The notes: a model not told the origin generated them from the sequence alone. Positions 52,043 to 63,206 are shown, numbered from the stretch's first letter. The stretch: DNA of 64,000 bases from Streptomyces sp. NBC_00539 (GCF_036346105.1 NZ_CP107811.1:4979501-5043500); one strand, 5' to 3'. Translations and numbers: made by a program.

Positions 52043-53065
52043 GTGGCGTCCCACCGTCGACCCAAGCAGCCCACCCGCACGCGCGTGTCCGTGCTCACCG
52101 CCCTCGCCGCGGCCACCGTCGCGCTCACCTCCCAGGCGGCGAGCGCCGCTCCGGGGCAGCCGAGCAAGGACGAGGTCAAGGCGAAGGTCGACGCCCTCTA
52201 CGACGAGGCGGAACAGGCCACCGAGAAGTACAACGGGGCCAAGGACCGCCAGGACAAGCTGGAGAAGGAGATCGCGCAGCTCCAGGACTCGGTGGCGCGC
52301 GGCCAGCTCGAACTCAACGACATGCGCAACACGCTGGGTTCGATGGCCAGCGCGCAGTACCGCACCGGCGGCATCGACCAGTCCCTCACCCTCCTCCTCT
52401 CCGACGACCCGCAGAGCTACCTCGACAAAGCCTCCACGCTCCAGCAGTTGAGCGGCAAGCAGATCGAGGCCGTCGGCAGGATCCAGGCCAAGCAGCGTGC
52501 CCTCGCGCAGCAGCGCCAGGAGGCCGCCGGCAAGCTCGCGGACCTCGACGCCACCCGCAAGGTGCTCGGCGAGCAGAAGAAGGCCACGCAGGACAAGCTC
52601 GCCGAGGCGCAGGCCCAGTTGAACAGCCTGAGCGCGCAGGACCGGGCCCGGCTCCAGGACGAGGAGGGCAAGGCCAGCAGCAGCGCCGCCCAGAGCGCCG
52701 GGAACGTCAAGGGTTCGGGTCGGGCCGGTGCCGCGCTCGCCGCCGCCAAGACGAAGCTGGGCAGCGGCTACCACATGGGCGACACGGGGCCCAACTCCTT
52801 CGACTGCTCCGGACTCACCCAGTGGGCCTACGCGCAGGCGGGTGTCAGCATCAGCCGTGTCACCTACACCCAGGTGAACGACGGGACCCGCATCGGCCGC
52901 AGCCAGCTCCAGCCGGGCGACCTGGTGTTCTTCTACGACGACCTGCACCACGTCGGCCTGTACGCGGGCAACAACATGACGCTGCACGCCTCCAACCCGA
53001 AGGGCGGCGTCAAGTACGAGTCGATGGACAACATGCCGTTCCAGTTCGGCGTCCGCGTCGGCTGA
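52043..53065 (+). CDS. Secreted NlpC/P60 peptidoglycan hydrolase
   Basis: 340 residues: a signal peptide (cut after SAAPG, about residue 36), a long coiled-coil region (about 40-215, QLQDSVARGQLELNDM), and an NlpC/P60 domain with catalytic Cys255 in the motif SFDCSGLTQWAY and a following HHVGLY histidine. Such D,L-endopeptidases cut peptidoglycan stems; RipA-like proteins of mycobacteria share the layout. The GTG at 52043 has GAAGGAG about 10 nt upstream. It is a tandem paralogue of the next gene. Confidence 0.94.
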   Translation: MASHRRPKQPTRTRVSVLTALAAATVALTSQAASAAPGQPSKDEVKAKVDALYDEAEQATEKYNGAKDRQDKLEKEIAQLQDSVARGQLELNDMRNTLGSMASAQYRTGGIDQSLTLLLSDDPQSYLDKASTLQQLSGKQIEAVGRIQAKQRALAQQRQEAAGKLADLDATRKVLGEQKKATQDKLAEAQAQLNSLSAQDRARLQDEEGKASSSAAQSAGNVKGSGRAGAALAAAKTKLGSGYHMGDTGPNSFDCSGLTQWAYAQAGVSISRVTYTQVNDGTRIGRSQLQPGDLVFFYDDLHHVGLYAGNNMTLHASNPKGGVKYESMDNMPFQFGVRVG

Positions 53066-53301
53066 TCCGAACCCCCAGGACGCGCCGTACACCGCCCATC
53101 CGGGCGAATTGCTCGGCTCGGCCCTGACCCCGCGCCCCGCCGGTGACCTGCGTCTGCGGCGGGGCGTCGCCGTGTGTGCCCCCGTACGGCCGTCGTCGGT
53201 GCCCCGCGGCTGCGGCTACTGTCTGCCAGCGCGGAACCCGGCACACGGCCGTCCACGGGGGGCGGACCCGGGCTGCGCGCAGCGCAAGGGAGCGGTTTCA
53301 C

Positions 53302-54345
53302 GTGGCGTCCCATCGCCGGCCCGGGCTCACCGGCCTCGACCGGAGCACCAAGCTCACCACCTTCACCGCCGCCGCGGCCGGCGCCGCCGTCGCCCTCACG
53401 GGAGCGGTCGCGAGCGCGGCACCGGCCCTCCCGCAGGACCCCCCGGCCGGCGCCCGCGCCCAGGTCGACCGGCTCTTCGAGGAGGCCGAGCAGGCCACCG
53501 AGCGCTACAACGAGGCCGACGAGAAGGCAGGCAAGCTCCGCGCCGAGATCAGCCGGGCCCAGGACGCGGTGGCCCGGGGCCAGGACCGCATCAACACCAT
53601 GCGCAACGTACTCGGCGCCTTCGCCGGGGCCCAGTACCGCTCCGGGGGCCTCGACCCCGCCCTCGCGCTGATGCTGTCCGAGGACCCCGACGGCTACCTC
53701 GACAACGCCGCCGTGCTCGACCGGCTCAGCGGCCGCCAGGCCCGGCAGCTCGGCGAACTGCGCGAGGAGCAGCGCAGGATCGCCCAGGAGCGCCAGGAGG
53801 CCTCCGTCAAGCTGGCCCAGCTGGACTCGCTGCGCTCGGACGTCGCGGAGCACAAGCGGGCCGTCACGGCGAAGCTCGCGGCCGCCCGCCGGCTGCTCGA
53901 CGCGATGCCGTCCGAGGAGCGGGCCGACTTCGAGCGGGCCTCGCGCTCGGGGGGCCGCGCCGACGCGCTGCCCGACCTGCCCTCGGCCGTCCCCGCCTCC
54001 TCCCGGGCGGCGGCCGCCGTGCGGGCGGCCCGGGCCGCGGTCGGGCGGCCGTACGTGTGGGGGTCGACCGGACCGTCCGGGTTCGACTGCTCCGGGCTGA
54101 TGGTGTGGTCCTACCGCCAGGCCGGGGTCTCCCTTCCGCGCACCTCGCAGGCACAGCGGTACGCGGGCCGGCACGTGCCGCTGTCGCAGGCGCAGCCGGG
54201 GGACCTGGTGACGTACCGCTCGGACGCCAGCCACGTCGCCATGTACGTCGGCAACGGCCAGGTGATCCACGCCCCCTACCCGGGCGCCCGGGTGCGGTAC
54301 GACCCGGTCGGGATGATGCCGGTGTCCTCCGTGACCCGGCCCTGA
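53302..54345 (+). CDS. Secreted NlpC/P60 peptidoglycan hydrolase (paralogue)
   Basis: 347 residues with the same plan as the preceding protein: both begin VASHRRP, have a signal peptide and a coiled-coil from about 45 to 215 (EEAEQATERYNEADEKAG), and end in an NlpC/P60 domain (Cys263 in FDCSGLMVWSY, His in ASHVAMYVG). The GTG at 53302 is preceded by GGGAG. A tandem duplication is the obvious origin. The two probably differ in timing or substrate. The next gene starts 25 bp downstream and may be co-transcribed. Confidence 0.93.
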   Translation: MASHRRPGLTGLDRSTKLTTFTAAAAGAAVALTGAVASAAPALPQDPPAGARAQVDRLFEEAEQATERYNEADEKAGKLRAEISRAQDAVARGQDRINTMRNVLGAFAGAQYRSGGLDPALALMLSEDPDGYLDNAAVLDRLSGRQARQLGELREEQRRIAQERQEASVKLAQLDSLRSDVAEHKRAVTAKLAAARRLLDAMPSEERADFERASRSGGRADALPDLPSAVPASSRAAAAVRAARAAVGRPYVWGSTGPSGFDCSGLMVWSYRQAGVSLPRTSQAQRYAGRHVPLSQAQPGDLVTYRSDASHVAMYVGNGQVIHAPYPGARVRYDPVGMMPVSSVTRP

Positions 54346-54370
54346 CGCACCGGGTGCGTACGATCGGCGG

Positions 54371-55489
54371 ATGCCCCCCGCCCGCCGCCCCGTACGCCTG
54401 CTCGTGCTCGCCCTGCTGCTGCTGTGCGGGCTGCCGGCCGGCTGCGCCGCTCCCGGCGGCGGCGCCGGGGACCCCGCCGTCCGGCGGGCCGTCGCCGACT
54501 GGGCCGCCGCGCCGCCCGCCCGGCTCGCCGGGATCCCGCTGGAGGGGTGGTCGTACGAGGTCACCTCGGTGCGCCGGGACGGCGTACGGGCCTTCGCGCG
54601 GGCGGCGCTGCACTACCGCCTGACCGGCTACGACACCGCTGCGGCGGACGCGCGGCGCGAGGTGGAACTCGCGCGGGACGACGCCGGCGGCTGGCGGGTC
54701 ACGGCCGACCGCCCCGCGCCCGGGGCGCCGCCGCAACTGTGGGACCAGGGGGCGGTGACGGCCGTACGCGGGGCGCACGCGCTGGTGCTGGGGGTCGGCC
54801 AGAGCCCGGGGACCCTGTCCGCCATCGCGGCGCAGACCGACCGCGCGGTGCCCGCGGCGAGCGCCGCCTGGCCGCGGCCGTGGGCCGGCCGGGCGGTGGT
54901 GCTCGTCCCGGCGACGCTCGACGCGATGGCGGCGCTGCTCGGGCAGCCCGCCGACGCCTACCGGGGGATGGGCGCCGTCACCACCGGCCGGGTGGGGGCC
55001 GGTCCGGCCCCGGCCGACCGGGTCGTGATCAACCCGGAGGGGTACGCGGGGCTGTCGGAAGCGGGCCGGGACATCGTGCTGACCCACGAGGTCACCCATG
55101 TGGCGACCCGCGCCGCGACCTCGGCCACCACCCCCCTGTGGCTGTCCGAGGGCTTCGCGGACTGGGCCGCGTACCGCGCCACGGACCGCACCCCGGCCGA
55201 GGCCGCGCCGGAGCTGGCCCGCGCGGTGCGCCGGGGCGGTCTCCCGGGCGCGCTGCCCGCGGACGGGGACTTCGCCTTCGGCGGTGACCCGCAGGCGCTC
55301 GCGCGGTCGTACGAGGGGGCGTGGCTCGCCTGCCGGCTCATCGCGGCGAAGTGGGGCGACGCGGCCCTGGTGCGGCTGTACGAGAGGGCGGGCGCCCCCC
55401 TGTCCGTGGCCCTGGACGAGACCCTGGGGACGGACCGGGGCGAACTGACCCGGCTCTGGCGCGAGACCCTGCGGGAGCAGCTCGGTTAG
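54371..55489 (+). CDS. Putative gluzincin-like lipoprotein metalloprotease
   Basis: 372 residues. The lipobox AGC at about residue 25 follows a hydrophobic signal. A zinc-site motif HEVTH at 239-243 and a glutamate 21 residues after the first His (Glu260 in LSEGFADW) fit the HExxH...E arrangement of gluzincin proteases. The first half shows a NTF2-like or similar small domain (WSYEVTSVRRDG, ALHYRLTGY). The substrate is unknown. It follows the NlpC/P60 gene by 25 bp and is followed by pimB' after 24 bp. Confidence 0.83.
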   Translation: MPPARRPVRLLVLALLLLCGLPAGCAAPGGGAGDPAVRRAVADWAAAPPARLAGIPLEGWSYEVTSVRRDGVRAFARAALHYRLTGYDTAAADARREVELARDDAGGWRVTADRPAPGAPPQLWDQGAVTAVRGAHALVLGVGQSPGTLSAIAAQTDRAVPAASAAWPRPWAGRAVVLVPATLDAMAALLGQPADAYRGMGAVTTGRVGAGPAPADRVVINPEGYAGLSEAGRDIVLTHEVTHVATRAATSATTPLWLSEGFADWAAYRATDRTPAEAAPELARAVRRGGLPGALPADGDFAFGGDPQALARSYEGAWLACRLIAAKWGDAALVRLYERAGAPLSVALDETLGTDRGELTRLWRETLREQLG

Positions 55490-55513
55490 GGGCGTCCGGT
55501 ACGTTGGCTGGCG

Positions 55514-56656
55514 ATGCACAAGACGCTGATCGTGACCAATGACTTCCCGCCGCGACCGGGCGGCATCCAGGCCTTCCTGCACAACATGGCGCTGCGGCTG
55601 GATCCCGACCGGATCGTCGTCTACGCCTCCACCTGGAAGCACGACGAAGAGGGCCGCGCGGCGACCGCCGCCTTCGACGCGGAGCAGCCGTTCCAGGTCG
55701 TGCGCGACCGTACGACGATGCTGCTGCCGACGCCGCGCGTGACACGGCGTGCGGTGGAGCTGTTGCGCGAACGCGGCTGCCAGTCGGTCTGGTTCGGCGC
55801 CGCGGCCCCGCTGGGCCTGATGGCCCCGGCGCTGCGGCGGGCGGGGGCCCGGCGGATCGTCGCGACCACGCACGGGCACGAAGCGGGCTGGGCACAGCTG
55901 CCGGCCGCCCGGCAGCTGCTGCGGCGGATCGGCGAGGGCACCGACACCCTGACCTACCTGGGCCAGTACACCCGCACCCGGATCGCCTCGGCGGTCACGG
56001 AGCGGGCGGCGGCGCGGATGACGCAGCTGCCGCCCGGGGTCGACGAGAAGACCTTCCACCCCGGGTCCGGCGGAGCGGCGGTGCGGGCCCGGCTGGGCCT
56101 GACCGACCGGCCGGTGGTGGTGTGCGTGTCCCGGCTCGTGCCCCGCAAGGGGCAGGACACCCTCATCGAGGCGATGCCGCGGATCCTGGCGGCGGTGCCG
56201 GACGCGGTGCTGCTCATCGTGGGCGGCGGCCCGTACGAGGCGGACCTGCGGGCACTGGCCGCCTCCACGGGGGTCGCGGACTCGGTGGTCTTCACCGGGT
56301 CGGTCCCCTGGGGCGAGCTGCCCGCCCACTACGGCGCCGGGGACGTCTTCGCGATGCCGTGCCGGACCCGGCGCGGCGGCCTCGACGTGGAGGGGCTCGG
56401 CATCGTCTACCTCGAAGCCTCCGCGACCGGCCTGCCCGTGGTGGCGGGCGACTCGGGCGGGGCGCCGGACGCGGTGCTGGACGGGGAGACCGGCTGGGTG
56501 GTCCGGGGCGGGGCGCCGGACGAGGCGGCGGACCGGATCGTGACCCTGCTCCTGGACCCGGAACTGCGACGCCGCATGGGCGAGCGCGGCCGCGCCTGGG
56601 TCGAGGAACGCTGGCGCTGGGACCTCCTCGCGGAGCGGCTGCGCGAGCTGCTGTAA
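55514..56656 (+). CDS. pimB: PimB'-like alpha-mannosyltransferase (GT4)
   Basis: 380-aa GT4 glycosyltransferase. The N-terminus (VTNDFPPRPGGIQAFLH) is characteristic of actinobacterial PimB', which adds the second mannose to phosphatidylinositol monomannoside from GDP-mannose. The C-terminal donor domain has VSRLVPRKGQDTLIEA, GGGPYE and EGLGIVYLEASATGLPV, with the E-x7-E-type pair. In mycobacteria pimB' lies in the same neighbourhood, from memory. In Streptomyces the same step makes cell-envelope phosphoinositol mannosides. The ATG at 55514 follows a weak site. Confidence 0.88.
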   Translation: MHKTLIVTNDFPPRPGGIQAFLHNMALRLDPDRIVVYASTWKHDEEGRAATAAFDAEQPFQVVRDRTTMLLPTPRVTRRAVELLRERGCQSVWFGAAAPLGLMAPALRRAGARRIVATTHGHEAGWAQLPAARQLLRRIGEGTDTLTYLGQYTRTRIASAVTERAAARMTQLPPGVDEKTFHPGSGGAAVRARLGLTDRPVVVCVSRLVPRKGQDTLIEAMPRILAAVPDAVLLIVGGGPYEADLRALAASTGVADSVVFTGSVPWGELPAHYGAGDVFAMPCRTRRGGLDVEGLGIVYLEASATGLPVVAGDSGGAPDAVLDGETGWVVRGGAPDEAADRIVTLLLDPELRRRMGERGRAWVEERWRWDLLAERLRELL

Positions 56657-56769
56657 CCGCGGAGCCGCGCAGGAGGGGGAATTGTCGCACCCCGTGGCCC
56701 GTCATGGGGCGCGGTCCGTCGAACAGGGCGGGCGACGGCGCAGCGCGGATACGGTCGAGACATGTCTGA

Positions 56770-58452
<1,683 letters not shown>

Positions 58453-58471
58453 GCCCCCCGCGGCGCAAGAC

Positions 58472-60268
58472 CTAACCCCGGTACAGGGCGTCGATCTCGT
58501 CGGCGAAGTCCTTCGCCACCACGTTGCGCTTGAGCTTGAGCGACGGCGTGATGTGGCCCGATTCCTCCGTGAACTGGGAGGCGAGGATGCGGAACTTCCG
58601 CACCGATTCCGCCTTGGAGACCGCCGCGTTGCCGTCGTCCACGGCCTGCTGGACGGCGGCGATGAGGTCGGCGTCCTCGCGCAGTTCCGCCGCCGTCACC
58701 CCGGCCGGCTTGCCGTGCTCCGCGGCCCACCGGCCGAGGAACTCCTCGTCGATGGTGACCAGGGCGGCCACGAACGGCCTCGCGTCGCCGACCACCATGC
58801 ACTCGGCGACCAGCGCGTGCGCGCGGATGCGGTCCTCGATCACCGCGGGCGCCACGTTCTTGCCGCCGGCGGTGACGATGAGCTCCTTCTTGCGCCCGGT
58901 GATCGCCAGGTAGCCGTCCTCGTCGAGGGTGCCGACGTCGCCGGTGTGGAACCAGCCGTCGGACAGCGCCTCGGCGGTCGCCGCCTCGTTCTTCCAGTAG
59001 CCGGTGAAGACGTGCTCGCCGTGCACCAGCACCTCGCCGTCGTCGGCGATGCGCACCACCGAGCCCGGCAGCGGCTGGCCGACCGTACCGATCTTCGTAC
59101 GGTCCCACGGGTTGAAGGCGGTGGCCGCGCAGGACTCGGTCAGGCCGTAGCCCTCCAGGACCGTGAAGCCGATGCCGCGGAAGAAGTGGCCGAGCCGCTC
59201 GCCCAGCGGGGCGCCGCCGGAGATCGCGTACTCGCCGCGGCCGCCGAGGACCGTGTGGAGCTTGCTGTAGACCAGCTTGGTGAAGAGCTTGTGCTTGAGC
59301 CGCAGGCCGAAGGACGGGCCGCCCGGCGTGTCCAGGGCGCGGCTGTAGGCGATGGCCGTCTCGGCCGCCGCGTCGAAGATCTTGCCCTTGCCGTCGGCCT
59401 GGGCCTTGGCGCGCGCCGAGTTGTAGACCTTCTCGAAGACGCGCGGCACCCCGAGGATCAGCGTCGGCTTGAAGGACGCCAGCTCGTCGGTGAGGTTCTT
59501 GATGTCCGGTACGCAGCCCAGGCGGATCGGCGCCAGCACGGACGCCACCTCCACCAGGCGCCCGAAGACGTGGGCGGCCGGGAGGAAGAGCAGCACGGAG
59601 CACTCGCCGGTGCGGAACAGCGGGCTGAGGCGCTCCACGACGTTGCCGCACTCCGCGAAGAAGTTGCGGTGGGTCAGCACGCAGCCCTTGGGGCGGCCGG
59701 TGGTGCCGGAGGTGTAGACGATGGTGGCCGTGTCGTCGGCGTTGGCGAGCGAGCCGCGACGGTCGACCTCGTCGTCGGAGACCTCCGCCCCCGCCGCCTT
59801 GAGCGTCTCGAAGGCGCCCTGCTCGATCTCCCAGACCTCGCGCAGCTCCGGGAGCCGGTCGCGCAGGGCGGCCACGGTGGCGCTGTGCCCCGGGCTCTCG
59901 GTGATCACCGCGGCGGCGCCGGAGTCCCCGAGGATCCACTGGATCTGCTCGGGCGAGCTGGTCTCGTACACGGGGACGGTGATGGCCCCCGCGCTCCAGA
60001 TGGCGAAGTCGAACAGCACCCACTCGTAGCGGGTGCGGGAGATCAGGGCGACGCGCTCGCCGGGCGTGACACCCGCCGCGATCAGGCCCTTGGCCGCGGC
60101 GCGGACCTCGGCGAGGAACTCGGTGGCCGTGACGTCCTGCCACCGGCCGTCGACCTTGCGGCTCATGACGGCGGTGTCGGGATGCTGGGCGGCGTTGCGG
60201 CGGATGAGATCCGTCAGGTTCCCGTCCGACGGGACCTCGTACAGGGCCGGAAGGCTGAACTCGCGCAA
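58472..60268 (-). CDS. Long-chain acyl-CoA synthetase (FadD15-like)
   Basis: 598-aa AMP-forming ligase of the ANL superfamily, activating fatty acids as CoA thioesters. It has the P-loop-like core YTSGTTGRPKG, the substrate-channel motif LEGYGLTES and the C-terminal GWFHTGDVG plus the catalytic lysine region (ITPSLKLKRNVV). The TTG at 60268 is preceded by GGAG at 8 nt, giving MREFSLPALYEV; an ATG at 60340 is upstream but not favoured. FadD15 of mycobacteria occupies the same place in the core neighbourhood. The 229 bp upstream are divergent from the phosphoesterase gene. Confidence 0.95.
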   Translation of the reverse strand: MREFSLPALYEVPSDGNLTDLIRRNAAQHPDTAVMSRKVDGRWQDVTATEFLAEVRAAAKGLIAAGVTPGERVALISRTRYEWVLFDFAIWSAGAITVPVYETSSPEQIQWILGDSGAAAVITESPGHSATVAALRDRLPELREVWEIEQGAFETLKAAGAEVSDDEVDRRGSLANADDTATIVYTSGTTGRPKGCVLTHRNFFAECGNVVERLSPLFRTGECSVLLFLPAAHVFGRLVEVASVLAPIRLGCVPDIKNLTDELASFKPTLILGVPRVFEKVYNSARAKAQADGKGKIFDAAAETAIAYSRALDTPGGPSFGLRLKHKLFTKLVYSKLHTVLGGRGEYAISGGAPLGERLGHFFRGIGFTVLEGYGLTESCAATAFNPWDRTKIGTVGQPLPGSVVRIADDGEVLVHGEHVFTGYWKNEAATAEALSDGWFHTGDVGTLDEDGYLAITGRKKELIVTAGGKNVAPAVIEDRIRAHALVAECMVVGDARPFVAALVTIDEEFLGRWAAEHGKPAGVTAAELREDADLIAAVQQAVDDGNAAVSKAESVRKFRILASQFTEESGHITPSLKLKRNVVAKDFADEIDALYRG

Positions 60269-60497
60269 GACTGCTGCTCCTCTGGGCGCCATCGCCACCG
60301 TGTGGACCGACCGGACGTTACCCACCGGTAGTGGGTTCACGATAGGGGGAACCGGCCAGATGTTCCGTGCGTCACATGACGCGGCGGTCCCCTGCCGACA
60401 GTAGTCGACCCCGCCGAAGACCCGGAAGTAACCGCAGGTCCGGCCGCCTGCGGAGGTGCCCCTACCCGAGGAGCCCAGGCGCCCCTAGGGTGGCCGC

Positions 60498-61280
60498 ATG
60501 AGTGGCGGGAAGAGTCGTACGCGGGTCCACGTCGTCAGCGACGTCCACGGCAACACGGAGGCGCTCGCGCGGGCCGGGGACGGCGCCGACGCGCTGATCT
60601 GCCTCGGTGACCTCGTCCTGTTCCTCGACTACGCCGACCACTCGCGCGGGATCTTCCCCGACCTGTTCGGCGTCGAGAACGCCGACCGGATCGTGGAGCT
60701 GCGCACCCAGCGGCGGTTCGCGGAGGCCCGCGACTTCGGGCGCGAGCTGTGGACCGGGCTGGACCGGGAGCGGCTGATCGAGGGCGCCGTCCGGCGCCAG
60801 TACGCGGACATGTTCGCCGCTCTCCCGAGCCCGACGTACGCCACGTACGGCAACGTCGACGTCCCCGGGCTGTGGAGGGAATACGCCGGCCCCGGCACGA
60901 CCGTGCTCGACGGCCAGCGGGTGGAGATCGGCGGCCGCGTCTTCGGGTTCGTGGGCGGCGGGCTGCCGACGCCGATGCGGACGCCGTACGAGGTGGACGT
61001 CGAGGAGTACGCCGCCAAGGTCGAGGCACTGGGCGAGGTGGACGTGCTGTGCTCGCACATCCCGCCGGAGGTGCCGGAGCTCTGCTACGACACGGTGGCC
61101 CGGCGGTTCGAGCGGGGCAGCGAGGCGCTGCTGGCGGCGATCCGGCGGATGCGGCCGAGGTACGCGCTCTTCGGGCACGTCCACCAGCCGCTGGCCCGGC
61201 GGATGCGGATCGGCGGCACGGAGTGCGTGAACGTCGGACATTTCGCGGCGACGGGGACGCCGTGGGCGCTGGAGTGGTGA
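60498..61280 (+). CDS. Calcineurin-like metallophosphoesterase
   Basis: 260 residues. Metal-ligand motifs of the metallophosphatase family are in order: VSDVHGN (residues about 13-19), CLGDLVLF, GNVDVPGL, SHIPPE and GHVHQPL. A substrate cannot be inferred; relatives act on phosphodiesters or as nucleases. The ATG at 60498 is supported by a preceding GGGTGG region only. It ends with a Leu-Glu-Trp tail beside a short repeat-bearing spacer before the SRPBCC gene. Confidence 0.9.
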   Translation: MSGGKSRTRVHVVSDVHGNTEALARAGDGADALICLGDLVLFLDYADHSRGIFPDLFGVENADRIVELRTQRRFAEARDFGRELWTGLDRERLIEGAVRRQYADMFAALPSPTYATYGNVDVPGLWREYAGPGTTVLDGQRVEIGGRVFGFVGGGLPTPMRTPYEVDVEEYAAKVEALGEVDVLCSHIPPEVPELCYDTVARRFERGSEALLAAIRRMRPRYALFGHVHQPLARRMRIGGTECVNVGHFAATGTPWALEW

Positions 61281-61353
61281 GCGGCCCGCAGGTGCCGGTG
61301 CCGGGGCGGACCCGGAGCGGCCGGGCCGCGCAGCGGCGGGGTCCCCGCGGGGG

Positions 61354-61430
61354 CGGGGCGTTGGAGCGGCGCGGTTCCCCCCAGGGGCGGGGCCTTGGAA
61401 TGCCGGGGTCCCTGGAGTGGCGGGGTCCGC
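61354..61430. repeat. Imperfect short tandem repeats in spacer
   Basis: Three decayed units of about 26 bp share a core like TTGGAGTGGCGGGGTCC (near 61360, 61395 and 61412) between the phosphoesterase and SRPBCC genes. A related CTGGAGTGG also ends the phosphoesterase gene. It may have arisen by local duplication. No hairpin or gene is seen in 61281-61501 otherwise. Confidence 0.45.
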
Positions 61431-61501
61431 ACGCGCGGTAGCCTTCACCCGGCGGCCGGAGGCCCCACACACTTGTCGAACTCCCCGGAGGAGCGACCGC
61501 G

Positions 61502-61942
61502 ATGGCGGAACACACCAGTTCGAGTATCACGATCGATGCGGCCCCGGCCGACGTCATGGCCGTGATCGCCGACTTCGCCCGCTACCCGGAGTGGACCGGC
61601 GAGGTGAAGGAGGCGGAGGTGCTCGCCACCGACGCCCAGGGCCGCGCGGAGAAGGTCCGGCTGCTGCTCGACGCGGGAGCGATCAAGGACGACCACACGC
61701 TCGCCTACACCTGGAAGGGCCCGGACGAGGTCAGCTGGACGCTGCACAAGTCACAGATGCTGCGCCAGCTCGACGGCTCGTACAAGCTGACGCCGGTGGA
61801 CGGCGGCACGCGCACCGAGGTGACCTACCAGCTGACCGTGGACGTCAAGATCCCGATGCTGGGCATGATCAAGCGCAAGGCGGAGAAGGTCATCATCGAC
61901 CGCGCCCTGGCGGGCCTCAAGAAGCGCGTCGAATCCGCCTGA
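61502..61942 (+). CDS. SRPBCC family (polyketide cyclase/dehydrase-like) protein
   Basis: 146-aa START/Bet v 1-like fold: the first strand EHTSSSITIDAA, helix ADVMAVIADFARYPEW, then seven strands and the long C-terminal helix. The fold binds hydrophobic ligands, often lipids. The ATG at 61502 follows GGAGGAGCGACCGCG. It lies next to the ArsA-like gene, and in mycobacteria the two also sit together, from memory, so they may act in one lipid or protein-targeting process. Confidence 0.9.
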   Translation: MAEHTSSSITIDAAPADVMAVIADFARYPEWTGEVKEAEVLATDAQGRAEKVRLLLDAGAIKDDHTLAYTWKGPDEVSWTLHKSQMLRQLDGSYKLTPVDGGTRTEVTYQLTVDVKIPMLGMIKRKAEKVIIDRALAGLKKRVESA

Positions 61943-62048
61943 CCGCTCGTCGGCCCCTTTCGGCCCGAGCACTCGTCCGAGGCCCGGGGGTGTGGGGCGG
62001 AGCCCGGCTCCGCGCAGCCACAGGCACACGACCCGGAGTACCCGCACC

Positions 62049-63206
62049 ATGCACACACTGCTGATCACCGGACCCGGCGGGGCCGGACGGACCACCGTGG
62101 CCGCCGTCACCGCGGTCGCCGCCGCCCGGGACGGGCGGCGCGTGCTGCTGCTGTCCGGCGACCCCGGCGATCCGCTCGCCGCGCAAGCCGGCCGGGACGT
62201 GCCCGGGCTGCGGGTCGGACGGATCGACTCCGGCGAGGAGTTCCGGGCCGAACTCGTCGCCCTCCAGGAACGCGGCGCCGCCCTGCTCGGCATGCTCGGC
62301 AGTCGGCCCCTGAGCGCCGAGGAACTCACCGAGCTGCCCGGCGCCGAGCAGTTCGCGCTGCTCCGCGCCCTGCGGCGGGCCGCCGCCGCCCCCGACACCG
62401 ACCTGGTCATCGTGGACATGCCCCCGCTGCACCAGACGGTGACCACCCTCGCCCTCCCCGCCCAGCTGCGCCGCTACCTCAGCCGGCTGCTCCCCGCCGA
62501 ACGGCAGGCCGCCCGCGCCCTGCGCCCCGTACTGGCCCAGCTGGCCGGGGTGCCGATGCCCGCCCAGTGGCTCTACGAGGCCGCCGCCCGCTGGGACGAG
62601 GAGCTGGCCGCCGTGCAGGCCGTCGTCGAGGCCCCCACGACCGAGGTACGGCTCGTCGCCGAGCCCGGCCCCGGGGCGGACTCCGCGCTGCGCACCGGCC
62701 GGCTCGGGCTGGCCCTGCACCAGCTGCCGGCCGGGGCGCTCGTCGCCAACCGGACCCTTCCGCAGGGCTCCGCCGACCCCTGGCTGGCCGGGCTCGCCGC
62801 CCAGCAGGAGAAGTACGCCGCCCAGTGGGCCGCCGAACTGCCGCTCATCCCGCTCCCGCACCTCGGACGGGACCCCGAGGGCCCCGAGGACACGGCGCTG
62901 CTCGCCGACTCCGCCCCGGGCCTCGCCCCGGCGGCCGCCGCGCCACGCCCCGCCTGGGCCGTCGAGGACCGGCGCGCCGAGGACGGCGTACTCGTCTGGG
63001 CGATCCCGCTGCCCGGTGCCCGCAAAGCCGACCTCGACCTGGTCCGGCGCGGGGACGAGCTGCTCCTGGCGGCCGGCCCGTACCGCAGGATCGTTCCGCT
63101 GCCGTCTGCGCTGCGCCGCTGCACCGTCTCCGGAGCCGCCCTCACCGGCGGGGTGCTCCGCGTCCGGTTCACCCCGGACCCGCAGCTGTGGCCCCGCGCG
63201 CGCTGA
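62049..63206 (+). CDS. ArsA/GET3-like ATPase with degenerate P-loop
   Basis: 385 residues. The nucleotide-binding half starts with GPGGAGRTT (residues 8-16) where ArsA has GKGGVGKTT: both the signature and P-loop lysines are replaced, by Pro and Arg. A later SGDPGDPLAAQ and IVDMPPLHQTV resemble ArsA switch regions. The C-terminus (about 310-380) looks like the small alpha-crystallin-type domain of ArsA (WAIPLPGARKADLDLVRRGDELLLAAG). ATP hydrolysis is doubtful. The ATG at 62049 is preceded by CCGCACC without a strong site. It is downstream of the SRPBCC gene. Confidence 0.85.
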   Translation: MHTLLITGPGGAGRTTVAAVTAVAAARDGRRVLLLSGDPGDPLAAQAGRDVPGLRVGRIDSGEEFRAELVALQERGAALLGMLGSRPLSAEELTELPGAEQFALLRALRRAAAAPDTDLVIVDMPPLHQTVTTLALPAQLRRYLSRLLPAERQAARALRPVLAQLAGVPMPAQWLYEAAARWDEELAAVQAVVEAPTTEVRLVAEPGPGADSALRTGRLGLALHQLPAGALVANRTLPQGSADPWLAGLAAQQEKYAAQWAAELPLIPLPHLGRDPEGPEDTALLADSAPGLAPAAAAPRPAWAVEDRRAEDGVLVWAIPLPGARKADLDLVRRGDELLLAAGPYRRIVPLPSALRRCTVSGAALTGGVLRVRFTPDPQLWPRAR

